Notes: a model not told the origin generated them from the sequence alone. Shown: positions 1-8,523, numbered from the stretch's first letter. The stretch is 64,000 bases of DNA from Kaistella flava (ex Peng et al. 2021) (GCF_015191005.1 NZ_CP040442.1:868001-932000); one strand, 5' to 3'. A program made the numbers and translations.

Positions 1-54
1 TAGAAAGTTTTCGTATTTTTATCCCGCCTGCAGAAATACCCAAACGTTAGTGGC
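1..54 (+). repeat. attC-like cassette site A (right arm only)
   Basis: Only the right arm of an imperfectly palindromic site is in the window: CCCGCC, then CAGAAATAC, then AAACGTTAGTGGC. The same arm is found in sites D and E downstream. GTTAGTGGC (46-54) opens the first cassette and is the exact reverse complement of GCCACTAAC at 633-641, which begins the site at that cassette's other end. This relationship is diagnostic of cassettes cut between G and TT, as in integrons. The left arm lies outside the window. Confidence 0.7.
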
Positions 55-86
55 AAGCTAAAAAACCGAGACTAAACCCATAATTA

Positions 87-629
87 ATGAAGAGAACTTA
101 TCTTATATTTTTCTTACTTTTATTTTATTCTAGTAGTTTATTTGGACAGAATAATATACTAAATGATTCTATTTCTGAAAAAGGAAAACTAGTTCAGCAA
201 ATTTCTAAAAATTCTATTTCAGCTATTAAAATTCGAAATATAAAGAAATCAACAGAATACGTTGGTTATAAATTATGTGAACATCAATATTTAGAAATTC
301 TAAAATTGGAAAATCAGATTACTGAAAGTGAAATTGAACAACTTATAGATTCCGAAAACGGAACCTTAAAATGTGTAGGATTTATTCTTTTCGCTAAGAA
401 AAATAATAATAAAAGTTCAGTTCTTCAAAAGATGAATTATTTACTAAAACAAAAATATTATCTTATGACTAATAGTTGCTCTGATGCAATTTCAACAACA
501 AGTCTTCCTAAATATTGCTTCGACTTAATTAATTCTAGAAATTTTTTCTTCAAGCCAAATTTTAAATTAAAAAAGAAAGAGAAAAAGGAATGGAACATAA
601 AAATGATGGTTTACGAAATGAAAAAATAG
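87..629 (+). CDS. Cassette gene 1: secreted hypothetical protein
   Basis: 180 residues with an N-terminal signal peptide: a basic start, a hydrophobic run of about 15 residues and a cleavage-like SSSLFGQ ending near residue 21. The rest is lysine/asparagine-rich and ends in a basic tail. I recognise no family. It is the only gene of its cassette and starts about 40 bp after the cassette boundary; its stop codon lies 3 bp before the next attC-like site, the tight packing typical of integron cassettes. Probably periplasmic or surface located; function unknown. Confidence 0.7.
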   Translation: MKRTYLIFFLLLFYSSSLFGQNNILNDSISEKGKLVQQISKNSISAIKIRNIKKSTEYVGYKLCEHQYLEILKLENQITESEIEQLIDSENGTLKCVGFILFAKKNNNKSSVLQKMNYLLKQKYYLMTNSCSDAISTTSLPKYCFDLINSRNFFFKPNFKLKKKEKKEWNIKMMVYEMKK

Positions 630-632
630 CCA

Positions 633-768
633 GCCACTAACAGCGGTTTTGCAATAGTGCGGGATTTTCGCTAGGTTTAAAGATTTTAGATATTCCGAAG
701 ATTAGTTTATAATTGAAAGATTTTGCATATTTATCCGCACCATCGCAAAGCCGCAAAACGTTAGCGGT
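633..768 (+). repeat. attC-like cassette site B
   Basis: Imperfect palindrome of about 136 bp. The left arm is GCCACTAAC followed by GCGGTTTTGCAATAGTGCGG; the right arm is CCGCACCATCGCAAAGCCGC followed by AAAACGTTAGCGGT. The long arms pair at about 17 of 20 positions, with unpaired bases between the outer TAAC/GTTA pair and the main stem. The centre is AT-rich. The left core matches the start of cassette 1, and the right core (760-768) matches the far end of cassette 2. Confidence 0.75.
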
Positions 769-809
769 CAGACTAAAAGACGACACCGAATAAAAAACAG
801 AAACTGAAA

Positions 810-1526
810 ATGGGATTTTTTGACTTCTTAAAGAATAAACCAGAATTGACTGACGAAAAATCAAATAACCAAAATTTGACAAATAATTTGGAACTCAAAA
901 CTCATTTGGAAAGCATACAGAATGAAATTTTTCTGTTTTTGAAGCCGTTAGGATTTAAGAAAAAAGGACGGGCATTTAACAGACAAACGGAAGACGGAAT
1001 TTATCAAGTAATTAATATTCAGAGTGGCAGATACGAATTTGACGATAAGTATGTAATTCCAGGATTTAGGGAAAATTTATATGGCAACTTTACAGTGAAT
1101 TTAGGAGTTATGGTTAGAGAGATTTATGAACTTGATAGCCATAACAAACCGAAAAACATCTACCAAGATTACGATTGCCAAATTAGAGAACGACTGCCTC
1201 ATTTGACTATTAAACAAGACCATTGGTGGAGTATTTCAGACGATAATAATAAAACAGCGAAAGAAGTTATTAACGGACTAAGTTCACACGGACTTGATTG
1301 GCTTGACAACTTTGAAAATCGAGATAAGATCTGCAGAAACTTAGGAAATTTGGAAGGTGATTCACCGAGAGCAAAATTGAACGTTGCTTTAATTGAATTT
1401 CACCGAGACAAATCAAAAGCAGAAAAACTATTTCAAGACTACTACAACAAAATTAAAATAAAGAACGGACATAAAGAATATGTAAAAGGACTTGCCGACA
1501 GACTTGGAGTAATATTGAAAGATTGA
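810..1526 (+). CDS. Cassette gene 2: DUF4304 domain protein
   Basis: 238 residues. Residues about 30-140 resemble DUF4304: an N-terminal helix, then LKPLGFKKKGRAFNR, GIYQVINIQSGR and a beta-rich stretch with NFTVNLGVMV. The family is cytoplasmic and uncharacterised. The N-terminus GFFDFLKNKPE is amphipathic rather than a signal peptide. It is the sole gene of its cassette, with about 40 bp from cassette start to ATG and about 50 bp from the stop to the next site. DUF4304 genes often occur in accessory regions; I infer no biochemical role. Confidence 0.8.
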   Translation: MGFFDFLKNKPELTDEKSNNQNLTNNLELKTHLESIQNEIFLFLKPLGFKKKGRAFNRQTEDGIYQVINIQSGRYEFDDKYVIPGFRENLYGNFTVNLGVMVREIYELDSHNKPKNIYQDYDCQIRERLPHLTIKQDHWWSISDDNNKTAKEVINGLSSHGLDWLDNFENRDKICRNLGNLEGDSPRAKLNVALIEFHRDKSKAEKLFQDYYNKIKIKNGHKEYVKGLADRLGVILKD

Positions 1527-1573
1527 CAATTAAATCTTTAAAACTAAATAAAACGACAAAGAAAGAAGCCCGA

Positions 1574-1709
1574 ACCGCTAACATCGTATTGGCAATAGGC
1601 GGGGTTTCGTCTTCGAAATAAATTTTTCGCTTAAAGGAAGTTTATTTCTTCGATTGAAGTTTATCACTAAAAAGCCCGCCCATCGCCAATACGCAAAACG
1701 TTACCTGCA
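1574..1709 (+). repeat. attC-like cassette site C
   Basis: The clearest site. The left arm has TAAC, then CGTATTGGC, then GGCGGG; the right arm has CCCGCC, GCCAATACG and GTTA, giving 4 + 9 + 6 paired bases. Two-base and longer unpaired interruptions resemble the extrahelical bases of integron attC hairpins. ACCGCTAAC (1574-1582) is the reverse complement of the start of cassette 2 (760-768). The right core GTTACCTGCA opens cassette 3. Confidence 0.8.
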
Positions 1710-2306
1710 ATGCACAAGATTATGTCCAAAAGAATAAAGAAAATTAAAAGAGATATTTGTCTAATAAAATATAGAAAACTTCCTTTGATTGAATATGAAA
1801 AAGATACAGATTCAGAAGTTTATTATTTTCCAAATTACAAATCTCAGTATTGGATTAAACTTGAAAAAAGTTCCTCAAAAACAATAACCGCAGAAACTAT
1901 AAAAATTTTAAAACTACTAGATTTTAAAAAATTTATATTTCTTAATGGTAAAAATAAATCATGGATTTCAAAGGAGACTCAAAACAGAAAAGATTATAAA
2001 CCATTAATAAAAACTCTTCAATATTTTAAATCTTTAAAAATTGACAGTAAATTTAATGGCGGAATTCAAATAGAAATTGATGAGTTAGATAAGTTTCTAC
2101 CAAATTTCTATGAAATTACGAGTTGTGATAGTGGATTTTTTGATTATCATTTCACCGATATAAATCAAAATATTATTTTTTATATTCATTATTCTGGTGA
2201 AATTCAAATTCTTCCATTAAATAAAAAATATAACATAAAACTTTTGGAAGCCATAAAACAAACTAAATTTATTGATTCTTTCAGAGATAATACTGACCGA
2301 ATATAA
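1710..2306 (+). CDS. Cassette gene 3: hypothetical protein
   Basis: 198 residues, very lysine/isoleucine-rich, with no signal peptide or membrane segment. The first ATG overlaps the attC-like core (GTTACCTGCAATG); a second ATG four codons later (1722) is equally plausible. The C-terminal half reads as a compact alpha/beta domain (FYEITSCDSGFFDYHF, then IIFYIHYSGEIQIL). I do not recognise the family. The stop lies about 10 bp before site D. AT content is higher than in neighbouring chromosomal genes, which fits acquired cassette DNA. Confidence 0.65.
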   Translation: MHKIMSKRIKKIKRDICLIKYRKLPLIEYEKDTDSEVYYFPNYKSQYWIKLEKSSSKTITAETIKILKLLDFKKFIFLNGKNKSWISKETQNRKDYKPLIKTLQYFKSLKIDSKFNGGIQIEIDELDKFLPNFYEITSCDSGFFDYHFTDINQNIIFYIHYSGEIQILPLNKKYNIKLLEAIKQTKFIDSFRDNTDRI

Positions 2307-2315
2307 AGAAAGCAC

Positions 2316-2453
2316 TGCAGGTAACAAAGTATTTCTATTAGCGGGTCGGAAGTTCCTATCATAAAGATTTTCGCTAATTGTTCAATTTGTTATAGTTACA
2401 AAGACTTGTTATAAAAAGTCCCCGCCAACAGAAATACCCAACCGTTACCAGCA
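2316..2453 (+). repeat. attC-like cassette site D
   Basis: About 138 bp. TGCAGGTAAC (2316-2325) is the reverse complement of the start of cassette 3 (1700-1709). The left arm GTATTTCTATTAGCGGG pairs with the right arm CCCGCCAACAGAAATAC with two mismatches or wobbles. The right core is ACCGTTACCAGCA. The internal sequence is nearly identical to site E, so D and E are recent copies of one site family, which also includes the partial site A. Confidence 0.78.
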
Positions 2454-2496
2454 ATACGACGAAAAAACGTAAAAAAGCGAAAAATCGAACAATTAA

Positions 2497-2871
2497 ATGA
2501 AAAAAATTATCCTAATGCTTTTTATGATTTTGCAAATTAGTTGTAACAAAGTTTTACATAATAAATTAGGTATAGAAAATGCCAAAAAAGAACTTGAAAG
2601 TACATTAAATGACACGACTAAAATAGCTATTCTTGATAAAAATGAACTTTTAATTAAAGATGAAAATACAGCTATAAAAGTAGCTGAACCAATATTATTT
2701 GAAATTTATGGCAAAAAAAAAATTGAAGATGAAAAACCATACGAAGCATATTTAATAAAAAATTATTGGGTAATTAATGGAACTATAAACAGATTTTCTT
2801 TTGGTGGAGCTTTTTCAATTATTATTGATGCAAGAAATTCAAAAATTATTAACGTAACCCATTATAAATAA
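2497..2871 (+). CDS. Cassette gene 4: NTF2-fold immunity-like lipoprotein
   Basis: 124 residues. The N-terminus has a signal peptide ending ILQISC, a relaxed lipobox, so it may be a lipoprotein. The C-terminal 80 residues follow the NTF2-fold immunity pattern (Imm-NTF2-2/YbbC-YhhH type): AIKVAEPILFEIYG, YLIKNYWVINGT, then GGAFSIIIDARNSKI ending in THYK. Known members protect against polymorphic toxins; here no toxin is adjacent, so an orphan immunity role is inferred. It is the only gene of its cassette and ends 9 bp before site E. Confidence 0.7.
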   Translation: MKKIILMLFMILQISCNKVLHNKLGIENAKKELESTLNDTTKIAILDKNELLIKDENTAIKVAEPILFEIYGKKKIEDEKPYEAYLIKNYWVINGTINRFSFGGAFSIIIDARNSKIINVTHYK

Positions 2872-2880
2872 AATAAGTAC

Positions 2881-3013
2881 TGCTGGTAACATGGTATTTC
2901 TATTAGCGGGTCGGAAGTTCCTATCATCAAGATTTTTGCTAATTGTTCAATTTGTTATATTTACAAAGACTTATAAAAAGTCCTCTGCTTGCAGAAATAC
3001 ACAACAGTCAGAA
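2881..3013 (+). repeat. attC-like cassette site E (decayed right end)
   Basis: TGCTGGTAAC (2881-2890) is the exact reverse complement of the start of cassette 4 (2444-2453). The interior copies site D almost base for base, but the right arm is degenerate: CCCGCC has become CCTCTGC and the final GTTA is replaced by CAGTCA. This is the last site, and ordinary chromosomal genes follow. It looks like the inactive terminal site of the array. Confidence 0.65.
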
Positions 3014-3052
3014 GCCCTTTCAAAACCTCATAACCTAATCAAATAAATAGTC

Positions 3053-3853
3053 ATGAGTATTCTGGAAACTAAAAACCTCACTCGTTTATTCGGAACATTT
3101 ACAGCAGTAGATGGTTTAGACATTACCATAGAAAGAGGTGAAATCTTTGCCCTGCTTGGTCCTAATGGAGCCGGTAAAAGTACCGTGATTAAAATGCTTA
3201 CTACCCTTCTTCCACCAACAAGCGGCGATGCATTTATCAATGGATTTAGCATTAAAACTCAGACGAATGAGATCCGGAAAATTATTGGCTATGTTCCGCA
3301 GATGATTTCTGCTGATGGTTCTTTAACTGGGTATGAGAATTTATCGTTATTTGCCAAGCTTTATGATATTCCTAGAAATCAACGTAAAGAACGAATTAAG
3401 GAGGCAATCAATTTTATGGGATTGGCAGACTCTGCTTACAAATTGGTAAAAGAATATTCCGGAGGCATGATCAGACGGCTTGAAATTGCACAGTCAACAT
3501 TGCACCGCCCTCCTATTCTATTCCTTGATGAACCGACTACAGGACTTGATCCGATCGGTAGAAATACGGTCTGGGAACATATATCTGCTTTGCAAAAACA
3601 ATATTCGACAACGATTGTGATGACCACCCATTTAATGGAAGAGGCCGATGGGATTTGCAACAGAGTAGCTTTAATGGCCAGAGGAAAACTGTCAGCGATC
3701 GGTACGCCGGAAGGATTAAAGGCTTCTATTGGTAAAGAGGGCGCAACACTGGAAGATGTTTTTATTCATTACACAGCAGATAATTTAGGCGAGTCTGGCA
3801 GCAACTTCCGCAATGTTTCAATAGAAAGAAAAACAACAGGACGTTTAGGTTAA
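3053..3853 (+). CDS. ABC exporter ATP-binding protein (DrrA-like)
   Basis: 266-residue nucleotide-binding subunit of an ABC-2 type exporter at the inner membrane. Walker A GPNGAGKST lies at residues 36-44, the Q-loop near YVPQ (80-83), the signature YSGGM at 135-139, Walker B ILFLDE at 155-160 and the switch H193. The C-terminal extension after ARGKLSAIGTP is typical of DrrA-type drug exporters. The permease gene follows 13 bp downstream. Base composition is less AT-rich than the cassettes upstream. The substrate cannot be read from sequence; antibiotic or lipid export is usual for the family. Confidence 0.9.
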   Translation: MSILETKNLTRLFGTFTAVDGLDITIERGEIFALLGPNGAGKSTVIKMLTTLLPPTSGDAFINGFSIKTQTNEIRKIIGYVPQMISADGSLTGYENLSLFAKLYDIPRNQRKERIKEAINFMGLADSAYKLVKEYSGGMIRRLEIAQSTLHRPPILFLDEPTTGLDPIGRNTVWEHISALQKQYSTTIVMTTHLMEEADGICNRVALMARGKLSAIGTPEGLKASIGKEGATLEDVFIHYTADNLGESGSNFRNVSIERKTTGRLG

Positions 3854-3866
3854 TCAACAGGATATT

Positions 3867-4637
3867 ATGGGAATACTAAACTTCATCAATAAATCATTCG
3901 TGATTACCGAACTGGAAATACGAAAGATCTTTCACGACCCTACAGAAATTATAACGCGAGCGGTACAACCTGCCTTATGGCTGCTTATCTTCGGACAGGT
4001 ATTTGCGCGACTACACGCCATTCCAGGGCAAACCAATTACATTGATTTTATGACGCCCGGAATACTTGCACAGAGTGTTTTATTTGTTTCTATCTTTTCC
4101 GGCATTGCCATCATTTGGGAACGGGATCTGGGTCTCGTTCATAAATTATTAGCAACACCCACGCCGCGTACTGCAATTGTACTGGGCAAAGCACTATCAG
4201 CAGGCATAAGAACATTACCCATTGTCGTTATTATTTTCATTCTCGGCGTATTGCTTGGGGTGCATATCGTATGGAATCCATTAAACTTACTGGGCGTATT
4301 AATAATGGTCATGTTGGGTGCTATCTTCTTTTCTACCTTTTCATTAATCATTGCATGTCTGGTAAAAACACGTGAACGGTTTATGGGGATTGGGCAGTTA
4401 ATGACCATGCCTTTATTTTTTGCAAGCAACGCCATTTATCCTATCGACATTATGCCGGGTTGGTTAAAAGTCTTAGCGCATGTGAATCCCCTTACTTACA
4501 TGGTTGATGCGCTCCGCACCATGATGACAGGAACGCCTTCTACATTTAACTTACCTTTTGATTTTGGAATTTTATTCGTAGCTTCCACTATATTGGTTAT
4601 CATTGGAGGATCATTATATAGCCGGGTGATTACCTGA
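3867..4637 (+). CDS. ABC-2 type permease (DrrB-like)
   Basis: 256 residues with about six hydrophobic segments, the membrane subunit paired with the ATPase just upstream. Family features are the N-terminal EIRKIFHDPTEIITRAVQP amphipathic region, the FMTPGILAQSVLF segment and a C-terminal HVNPLTYMVDALR motif, all typical of DrrB/ABC-2 transporters. Full length. The two genes form an operon. Likely exports a hydrophobic compound; the specificity is unknown. Confidence 0.9.
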   Translation: MGILNFINKSFVITELEIRKIFHDPTEIITRAVQPALWLLIFGQVFARLHAIPGQTNYIDFMTPGILAQSVLFVSIFSGIAIIWERDLGLVHKLLATPTPRTAIVLGKALSAGIRTLPIVVIIFILGVLLGVHIVWNPLNLLGVLIMVMLGAIFFSTFSLIIACLVKTRERFMGIGQLMTMPLFFASNAIYPIDIMPGWLKVLAHVNPLTYMVDALRTMMTGTPSTFNLPFDFGILFVASTILVIIGGSLYSRVIT

Positions 4638-4683
4638 AACAAAGTATGCTATTTTAATTTCAATAAAAAATTCCTGTTGTTGA

Positions 4684-4717
4684 TTCAGATTTCCTTCAGA
4701 ATTAAATTCTATTTTTG
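4684..4717 (+). promoter_or_regulatory. Candidate response-regulator site and -7 box upstream of the two-component operon
   Basis: Two TTCAGA half-sites (4684-4689 and 4695-4700) lie 11 bp apart, followed 9 bp later by TATTTTTG (4710-4717), which fits the Bacteroidota -7 consensus TAnnTTTG. No good -33 box is present, as expected for an activated promoter. The same arrangement precedes the PepSY-like and TolC genes, which suggests autoregulation by the OmpR-type regulator encoded next. Confidence 0.55.
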
Positions 4718-4731
4718 ACTAAAGAAATAAA

Positions 4732-5409
4732 ATGAAAATTCTATTGGTTGAAGACGAGAAAGAACTGTCTAAAAGTATTCTCGCTTATCTGAAATCCGAA
4801 AATTACACCTGCGAACTGGCGGAAGATTTTTCTTCAGCGAGAGAAAAAACGGAATTATACGATTACGACTGTATTCTGCTGGACATTTCTCTTCCTGATG
4901 GAAGCGGATTGAATCTTTTGAAAGAACTTAAAAACGAAAATAAGACGGACGGCGTTATTATTATTTCTGCGAAGAATTCTTTAGATGATAAAATCGAAGG
5001 TCTTCAACTCGGTGCCGATGATTACCTGCCGAAACCTTTTCATTTGTCCGAACTTGGTGCCAGAATTTCAGCGATTATTAGGCGTCGTAAATTCAATGGG
5101 AATGATCATTTAATCATTAATAATTTGGTAATTGATACTTCTGCAAAAACCATTTCTCATCAAAATACAATTATTGATTTTACTAAAAAAGAATATGATT
5201 TGATGCTTTATTTCGCGGTGAATAAAAACCGTGTTATTTCAAAAAACGCTATTGCAGAGCACCTTTCGCAAGAGAATACAGATTTCTTTGATAACTTCGA
5301 TTTTCTGTATGCGCACATTAAAAACATTAAGAAAAAATTGGCTTCCGCAGGTGCCGACGATATGATTAAATCAGTGTACGGAATGGGCTATAAACTGGAA
5401 GCAAAATGA
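4732..5409 (+). CDS. OmpR-family response regulator
   Basis: 225 residues: a receiver domain (1-115) followed by a winged-helix DNA-binding domain (about 128-225). The acidic pocket is VEDE near residues 6-9, the phosphoacceptor is D51 (LLDISLPDGSG) and the conserved lysine is in LPKPF. The C-terminal YGMGYKLEAK is the usual wing end. The stop overlaps the histidine kinase start by 4 bp, so the two are translationally coupled. It probably controls the efflux genes downstream, based on a shared direct-repeat motif at their promoters. Confidence 0.93.
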   Translation: MKILLVEDEKELSKSILAYLKSENYTCELAEDFSSAREKTELYDYDCILLDISLPDGSGLNLLKELKNENKTDGVIIISAKNSLDDKIEGLQLGADDYLPKPFHLSELGARISAIIRRRKFNGNDHLIINNLVIDTSAKTISHQNTIIDFTKKEYDLMLYFAVNKNRVISKNAIAEHLSQENTDFFDNFDFLYAHIKNIKKKLASAGADDMIKSVYGMGYKLEAK

Positions 5410-6668
5410 AATTAACACATTACATATCAATCCGATATATTGGAATTTCCTGTTTGGTTTTACTGATCTCTATTCCTGTCTTTTACGTTGTGATACAAAA
5501 AGTTCTAACCAATAATATTGATGAAAATCTTAAGGACCAAAAAAAGTGGACGACCAAACAATTAAAATCAGCTGATTTAGGGAGTTTTCACATTTTTGAT
5601 GAACGCATTAAAATCGAAGAAAATCCTGAAAAGCTCAATCACAACAAAGTTTTTACCGAAGATATCTTTAATAAAAAAGATGATGAAACCGAAAGTTTCA
5701 GAGTGATTGAATTTCCCGTTACCACTTCTACGAAAACCTACAATGTTCGAATTCAGCAATCTTTAGTGGAAAGTGAAGATTTGTTGAAAAGTATTCTTTA
5801 TCTGCTTTTCGGAATATTGGGACTTCTAATTATCTCTTTGTTCATCATTAATATCATCGTTAAAAGAAATATCTGGTCACCCTTTTATCACACCTTAGAT
5901 GAACTGAAGAATTTCAGAATTGACGAAGCCAACAGTTTAAATTTAAAAGGAACCAAAATCAGGGAACTCAATGATTTAAATACCGCCTTAAACACGCTTA
6001 CCGAAAAAAATAAAAAGCTCTATCAGTCGCAGAAAGAGTTTACCGAAAACGCTTCTCATGAGTTGCAGACGCCACTCGCCATTATTCAGAATAATGTAGA
6101 ATTGGTCTGGCAGACCGAACCGATTTCTGAAGAACAAGCCGAGTTTTTAGAAAACATTTCTGAAGCCAATACCAGAATGAGCAGACTGAACAAATCACTT
6201 TTACTGCTTTCAAAAATCGACAATCAACAATTTAATGATATTGAAGTGGTCAATTTTAATGTACTTTCAGAGAAGTTTTTAAAATCGAATACTGATCAGA
6301 TTCAATTTAAAAACATCAATATAAAAACTGATTTCACACAAGAAATGAAAGTGAAGATGGATCAAAATCTGGCGGAAATTCTGATCAATAATATATTATC
6401 CAATGCGATAAAATATTGTCCAAACAATGGCGACATTTTCATTAATGCTCATGAAAACTCTTTTGAAATCATTAATAATGCAGAAAACGAAAGTTTAAAT
6501 ATGGACAAACTTTTTCAGAGGTTTCAGAAACAAAGTAGTAAAGAAAACAGTACTGGTTTAGGTTTGGAGATCAGCAAAAAGATTTGCGAGAATTTCGGTT
6601 TGGAACTTTCTTATCATTTTAAAGATCAAAAACATCATTTTACTATCCTCAATAAAAATTCTTTGTAG
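5406..6668 (+). CDS. Sensor histidine kinase
   Basis: 420 residues. Membrane segments lie near residues 10-30 and 130-150 and enclose a periplasmic sensor domain of about 100 residues. The HisKA motif ASHELQTPLA carries phosphoacceptor H218. The ATPase domain has an N-box (INNILSNAIKYCPNN) and a G-box (STGLGLEISKKI). No HAMP domain is obvious, but the linker WSPFYHTLDELKNF has the right place. Partner of the adjacent response regulator. The ligand is unknown; cell-envelope stress or an efflux substrate would fit the gene context. Confidence 0.92.
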   Translation: MKLTHYISIRYIGISCLVLLISIPVFYVVIQKVLTNNIDENLKDQKKWTTKQLKSADLGSFHIFDERIKIEENPEKLNHNKVFTEDIFNKKDDETESFRVIEFPVTTSTKTYNVRIQQSLVESEDLLKSILYLLFGILGLLIISLFIINIIVKRNIWSPFYHTLDELKNFRIDEANSLNLKGTKIRELNDLNTALNTLTEKNKKLYQSQKEFTENASHELQTPLAIIQNNVELVWQTEPISEEQAEFLENISEANTRMSRLNKSLLLLSKIDNQQFNDIEVVNFNVLSEKFLKSNTDQIQFKNINIKTDFTQEMKVKMDQNLAEILINNILSNAIKYCPNNGDIFINAHENSFEIINNAENESLNMDKLFQRFQKQSSKENSTGLGLEISKKICENFGLELSYHFKDQKHHFTILNKNSL

Positions 6669-7185
6669 TTAAGAGTCTGTTGAAATTTAATTACTAAAAT
6701 AGTTTAACCACAAAAGGCGCAAAAGTTTTTAGGATTCTTAAAGTGAAAATGGTACTTTATAAAGATCACAGAAGTTTTTTGCTTCGCTTTGATGGTTATG
6801 AAGTGATTTCCTTCGGAAATTAAAGAATGAGAAATTGGCTTCCGCAGATTTTGCTGATTAATACTGTGGATTGAGCAAGGAGTGTTTTTTTAAACCACAA
6901 AGGCACAAAGTTTACATGCTTCTTAAAGTAAAATGGTACTTCGTAAAGATCACATAAGTTTTTTGCTTCGCTTTGATAGTTGATGGTTGATAGTTGATGA
7001 AGTGATTTACCTTGGAAATTAAAGCGTGAAAAACTGGCACCCGCAGATTGTTGTGAATTTGCTGATTAATACTGTGGAATAATCGAACGAGTGTTTTTCT
7101 TAACCACAAAAGGCACAAAAGTTTTTATGATTCTTACAGTGAAAATGGTACTTAATAAAGATCACATAAGTTTTTTGCTTCGCTT

Positions 7186-7384
7186 TAGAGGCTGTTTAAA
7201 TTTAACAAAATATTCTTTTTAAACACATAAGTCACATGAGTTTTTAGAAAAAAAATGACTTTAAAAAGTGCATATAAGTTTCGAAAATCAACGATTTTTT
7301 AACTTTGTGTTCTAAATATTTTTATAGTGGGAACTAATTCTAATGTGACTTATGTGTTTTATTAAAATTTAAACAGGCTCTTAG
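7186..7384. mobile_element. MITE-like palindromic element, about 0.2 kb
   Basis: The ends are inverted repeats: GAGGCTGTTTAAATTT at the left and its complement with one mismatch at the right (7364-7382). An inner pair AAACACATAAGTCACAT (7221-7237) also recurs inverted near 7343-7359. There is no coding capacity. It interrupts one unit of the surrounding repeat between GCTTCGCTTT and TAGTTATGAA, where other units are continuous, so it was inserted. A likely target duplication is only 2-3 bp (TA/TAG). Confidence 0.55.
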
Positions 7385-7976
7385 TAGTTATGAAATGATT
7401 TCCTCTGGAACTTTAGAACGCTAGAAATTGGCACCCGCAGATTTTGCTGATTGAAAGTGTGGATTAAGCGAGGAGTGTTTTTTTAACCACAAAAGGCACA
7501 AAAATTTTTATGATTCTTAAAGCTAAAATGGTACTTCGTAAAGATCACATAAGTTTTTTGCTTCGCTTTGATAGTTGATAGTTGATGAAGTGATTTACCT
7601 TGGAAATTAAAGCGTGAAAAACTGGCACCCGCAGATTGTTGTGAATTTGCTGATTAATACTGTGGAATAATCGAACGAGTGTTTTTTTTAACCACAAAAG
7701 TCACAAAAGTTTTTATGATTCTTAAAGCTAAAATGGTACTTCGTAAAGATCACAGAAGTTTTTTGCTTCGCTTTGATGCTGGATAATTGATACAGACGTC
7801 ACAAAAGTTTTAGTTATAAACGACTTAAAAAAGTTCAAATAAATTCCGAAATATTTGATTCCAAATTTTGTACTCTACATATTTTAAAGTAATAACTAAA
7901 TCTTAGTTGATAATGTAATTTTATAAATATTTCAATAGGCGTTAATTGTTGTTAAATTTTATTTCAGCGGTAAAAA

Positions 7977-8010
7977 TTCAGATTCTGTTCAGTTTTGCAT
8001 CGCTACTTTG
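7977..8010 (+). promoter_or_regulatory. Candidate response-regulator site upstream of the PepSY-like gene
   Basis: TTCAGA (7977-7982) and TTCAGT (7988-7993) have an 11-bp period, followed by TACTTTG (8004-8010), one base short of the TAnnTTTG -7 consensus. The spacing matches the elements upstream of the two-component operon and of the TolC gene. This places the gene in the predicted regulon. Confidence 0.5.
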
Positions 8011-8068
8011 TAGTGTTAAAACAATGAAAGACATTTTTCAACACCAACAAAAATTTAAAATTTATATA

Positions 8069-8500
8069 ATGAAAAAATTAGCATTAATTGGAATGATCGC
8101 TTTAGGATTTGGAACGACTACTCTATCTGCACAGAAAAAAGGAAAAACAGAAGATGTTCCGGCAGCTGTAAAAGCGGCGTTTGCAAAAAAATTTCCTGGC
8201 GTAACTGCTAAATGGGAAAACGAACATGGAAAATACGAAGCCAATTTCGACCAGGGAAAACATGAAACAAGTGCTTTGTATAATGCCGACGGAACTTTAG
8301 AAGAAACCGAAATGGAAATCCCAGTTTCTCAACTTCCAAAAGCCGCTTCAGATTATATCTTGAAAAATAATTTAGGAAAAATAAAAGAAGTTTCAATGAT
8401 TACCAAAGCAGATGGAAAAGTTGAATATGAAGCCGAAGTAAAAAGTGGCGACGCCATGTTTACGGCTAACGGACAATTTATTAAAATAGTCAAAGATTAA
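8069..8500 (+). CDS. Secreted PepSY-like protein
   Basis: 143 residues from the ATG at 8069, chosen because it gives a clean signal peptide (MKKLALIGMIALGFG, cleavage near LSAQ). The open frame extends upstream, but that part would cover the promoter. The mature protein resembles the PepSY-like periplasmic family (DUF2874): a VPAAVKAAFAKKFPG helix, then strand pairs ending VKSGDAMFTANG. These small proteins are often products of two-component regulons in Bacteroidota and may bind ligands or damp signalling in the periplasm. Confidence 0.85.
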   Translation: MKKLALIGMIALGFGTTTLSAQKKGKTEDVPAAVKAAFAKKFPGVTAKWENEHGKYEANFDQGKHETSALYNADGTLEETEMEIPVSQLPKAASDYILKNNLGKIKEVSMITKADGKVEYEAEVKSGDAMFTANGQFIKIVKD

Positions 8501-8523
8501 TCATTTTCAATAGAATTAATGAT

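Larger units (their letters stand above)
6669..8068. repeat. Non-coding repeat array 1
   Basis: About 1.4 kb without a credible gene. From about 6706 to 7790 it holds roughly five degenerate units of about 190-210 bp, each opening with AACCACAAAAGGCACAAAAG or a variant (6706, 6893, 7101, 7484, 7690). Each unit continues with GGTACTTCGTAAAGATCACA, AGTTTTTTGCTTCGCTTT and GCACCCGCAGATT. A different palindromic element (7186-7384) interrupts the array, and a half copy of that element's end lies at 6667-6690. The last 280 bp contain the promoter of the PepSY-like gene. Confidence 0.75.

Noticed and set aside
6912..7118. 68-codon minus-strand frame in repeat array 1
   Set aside because: It lies wholly in repeat units and has no conserved family.
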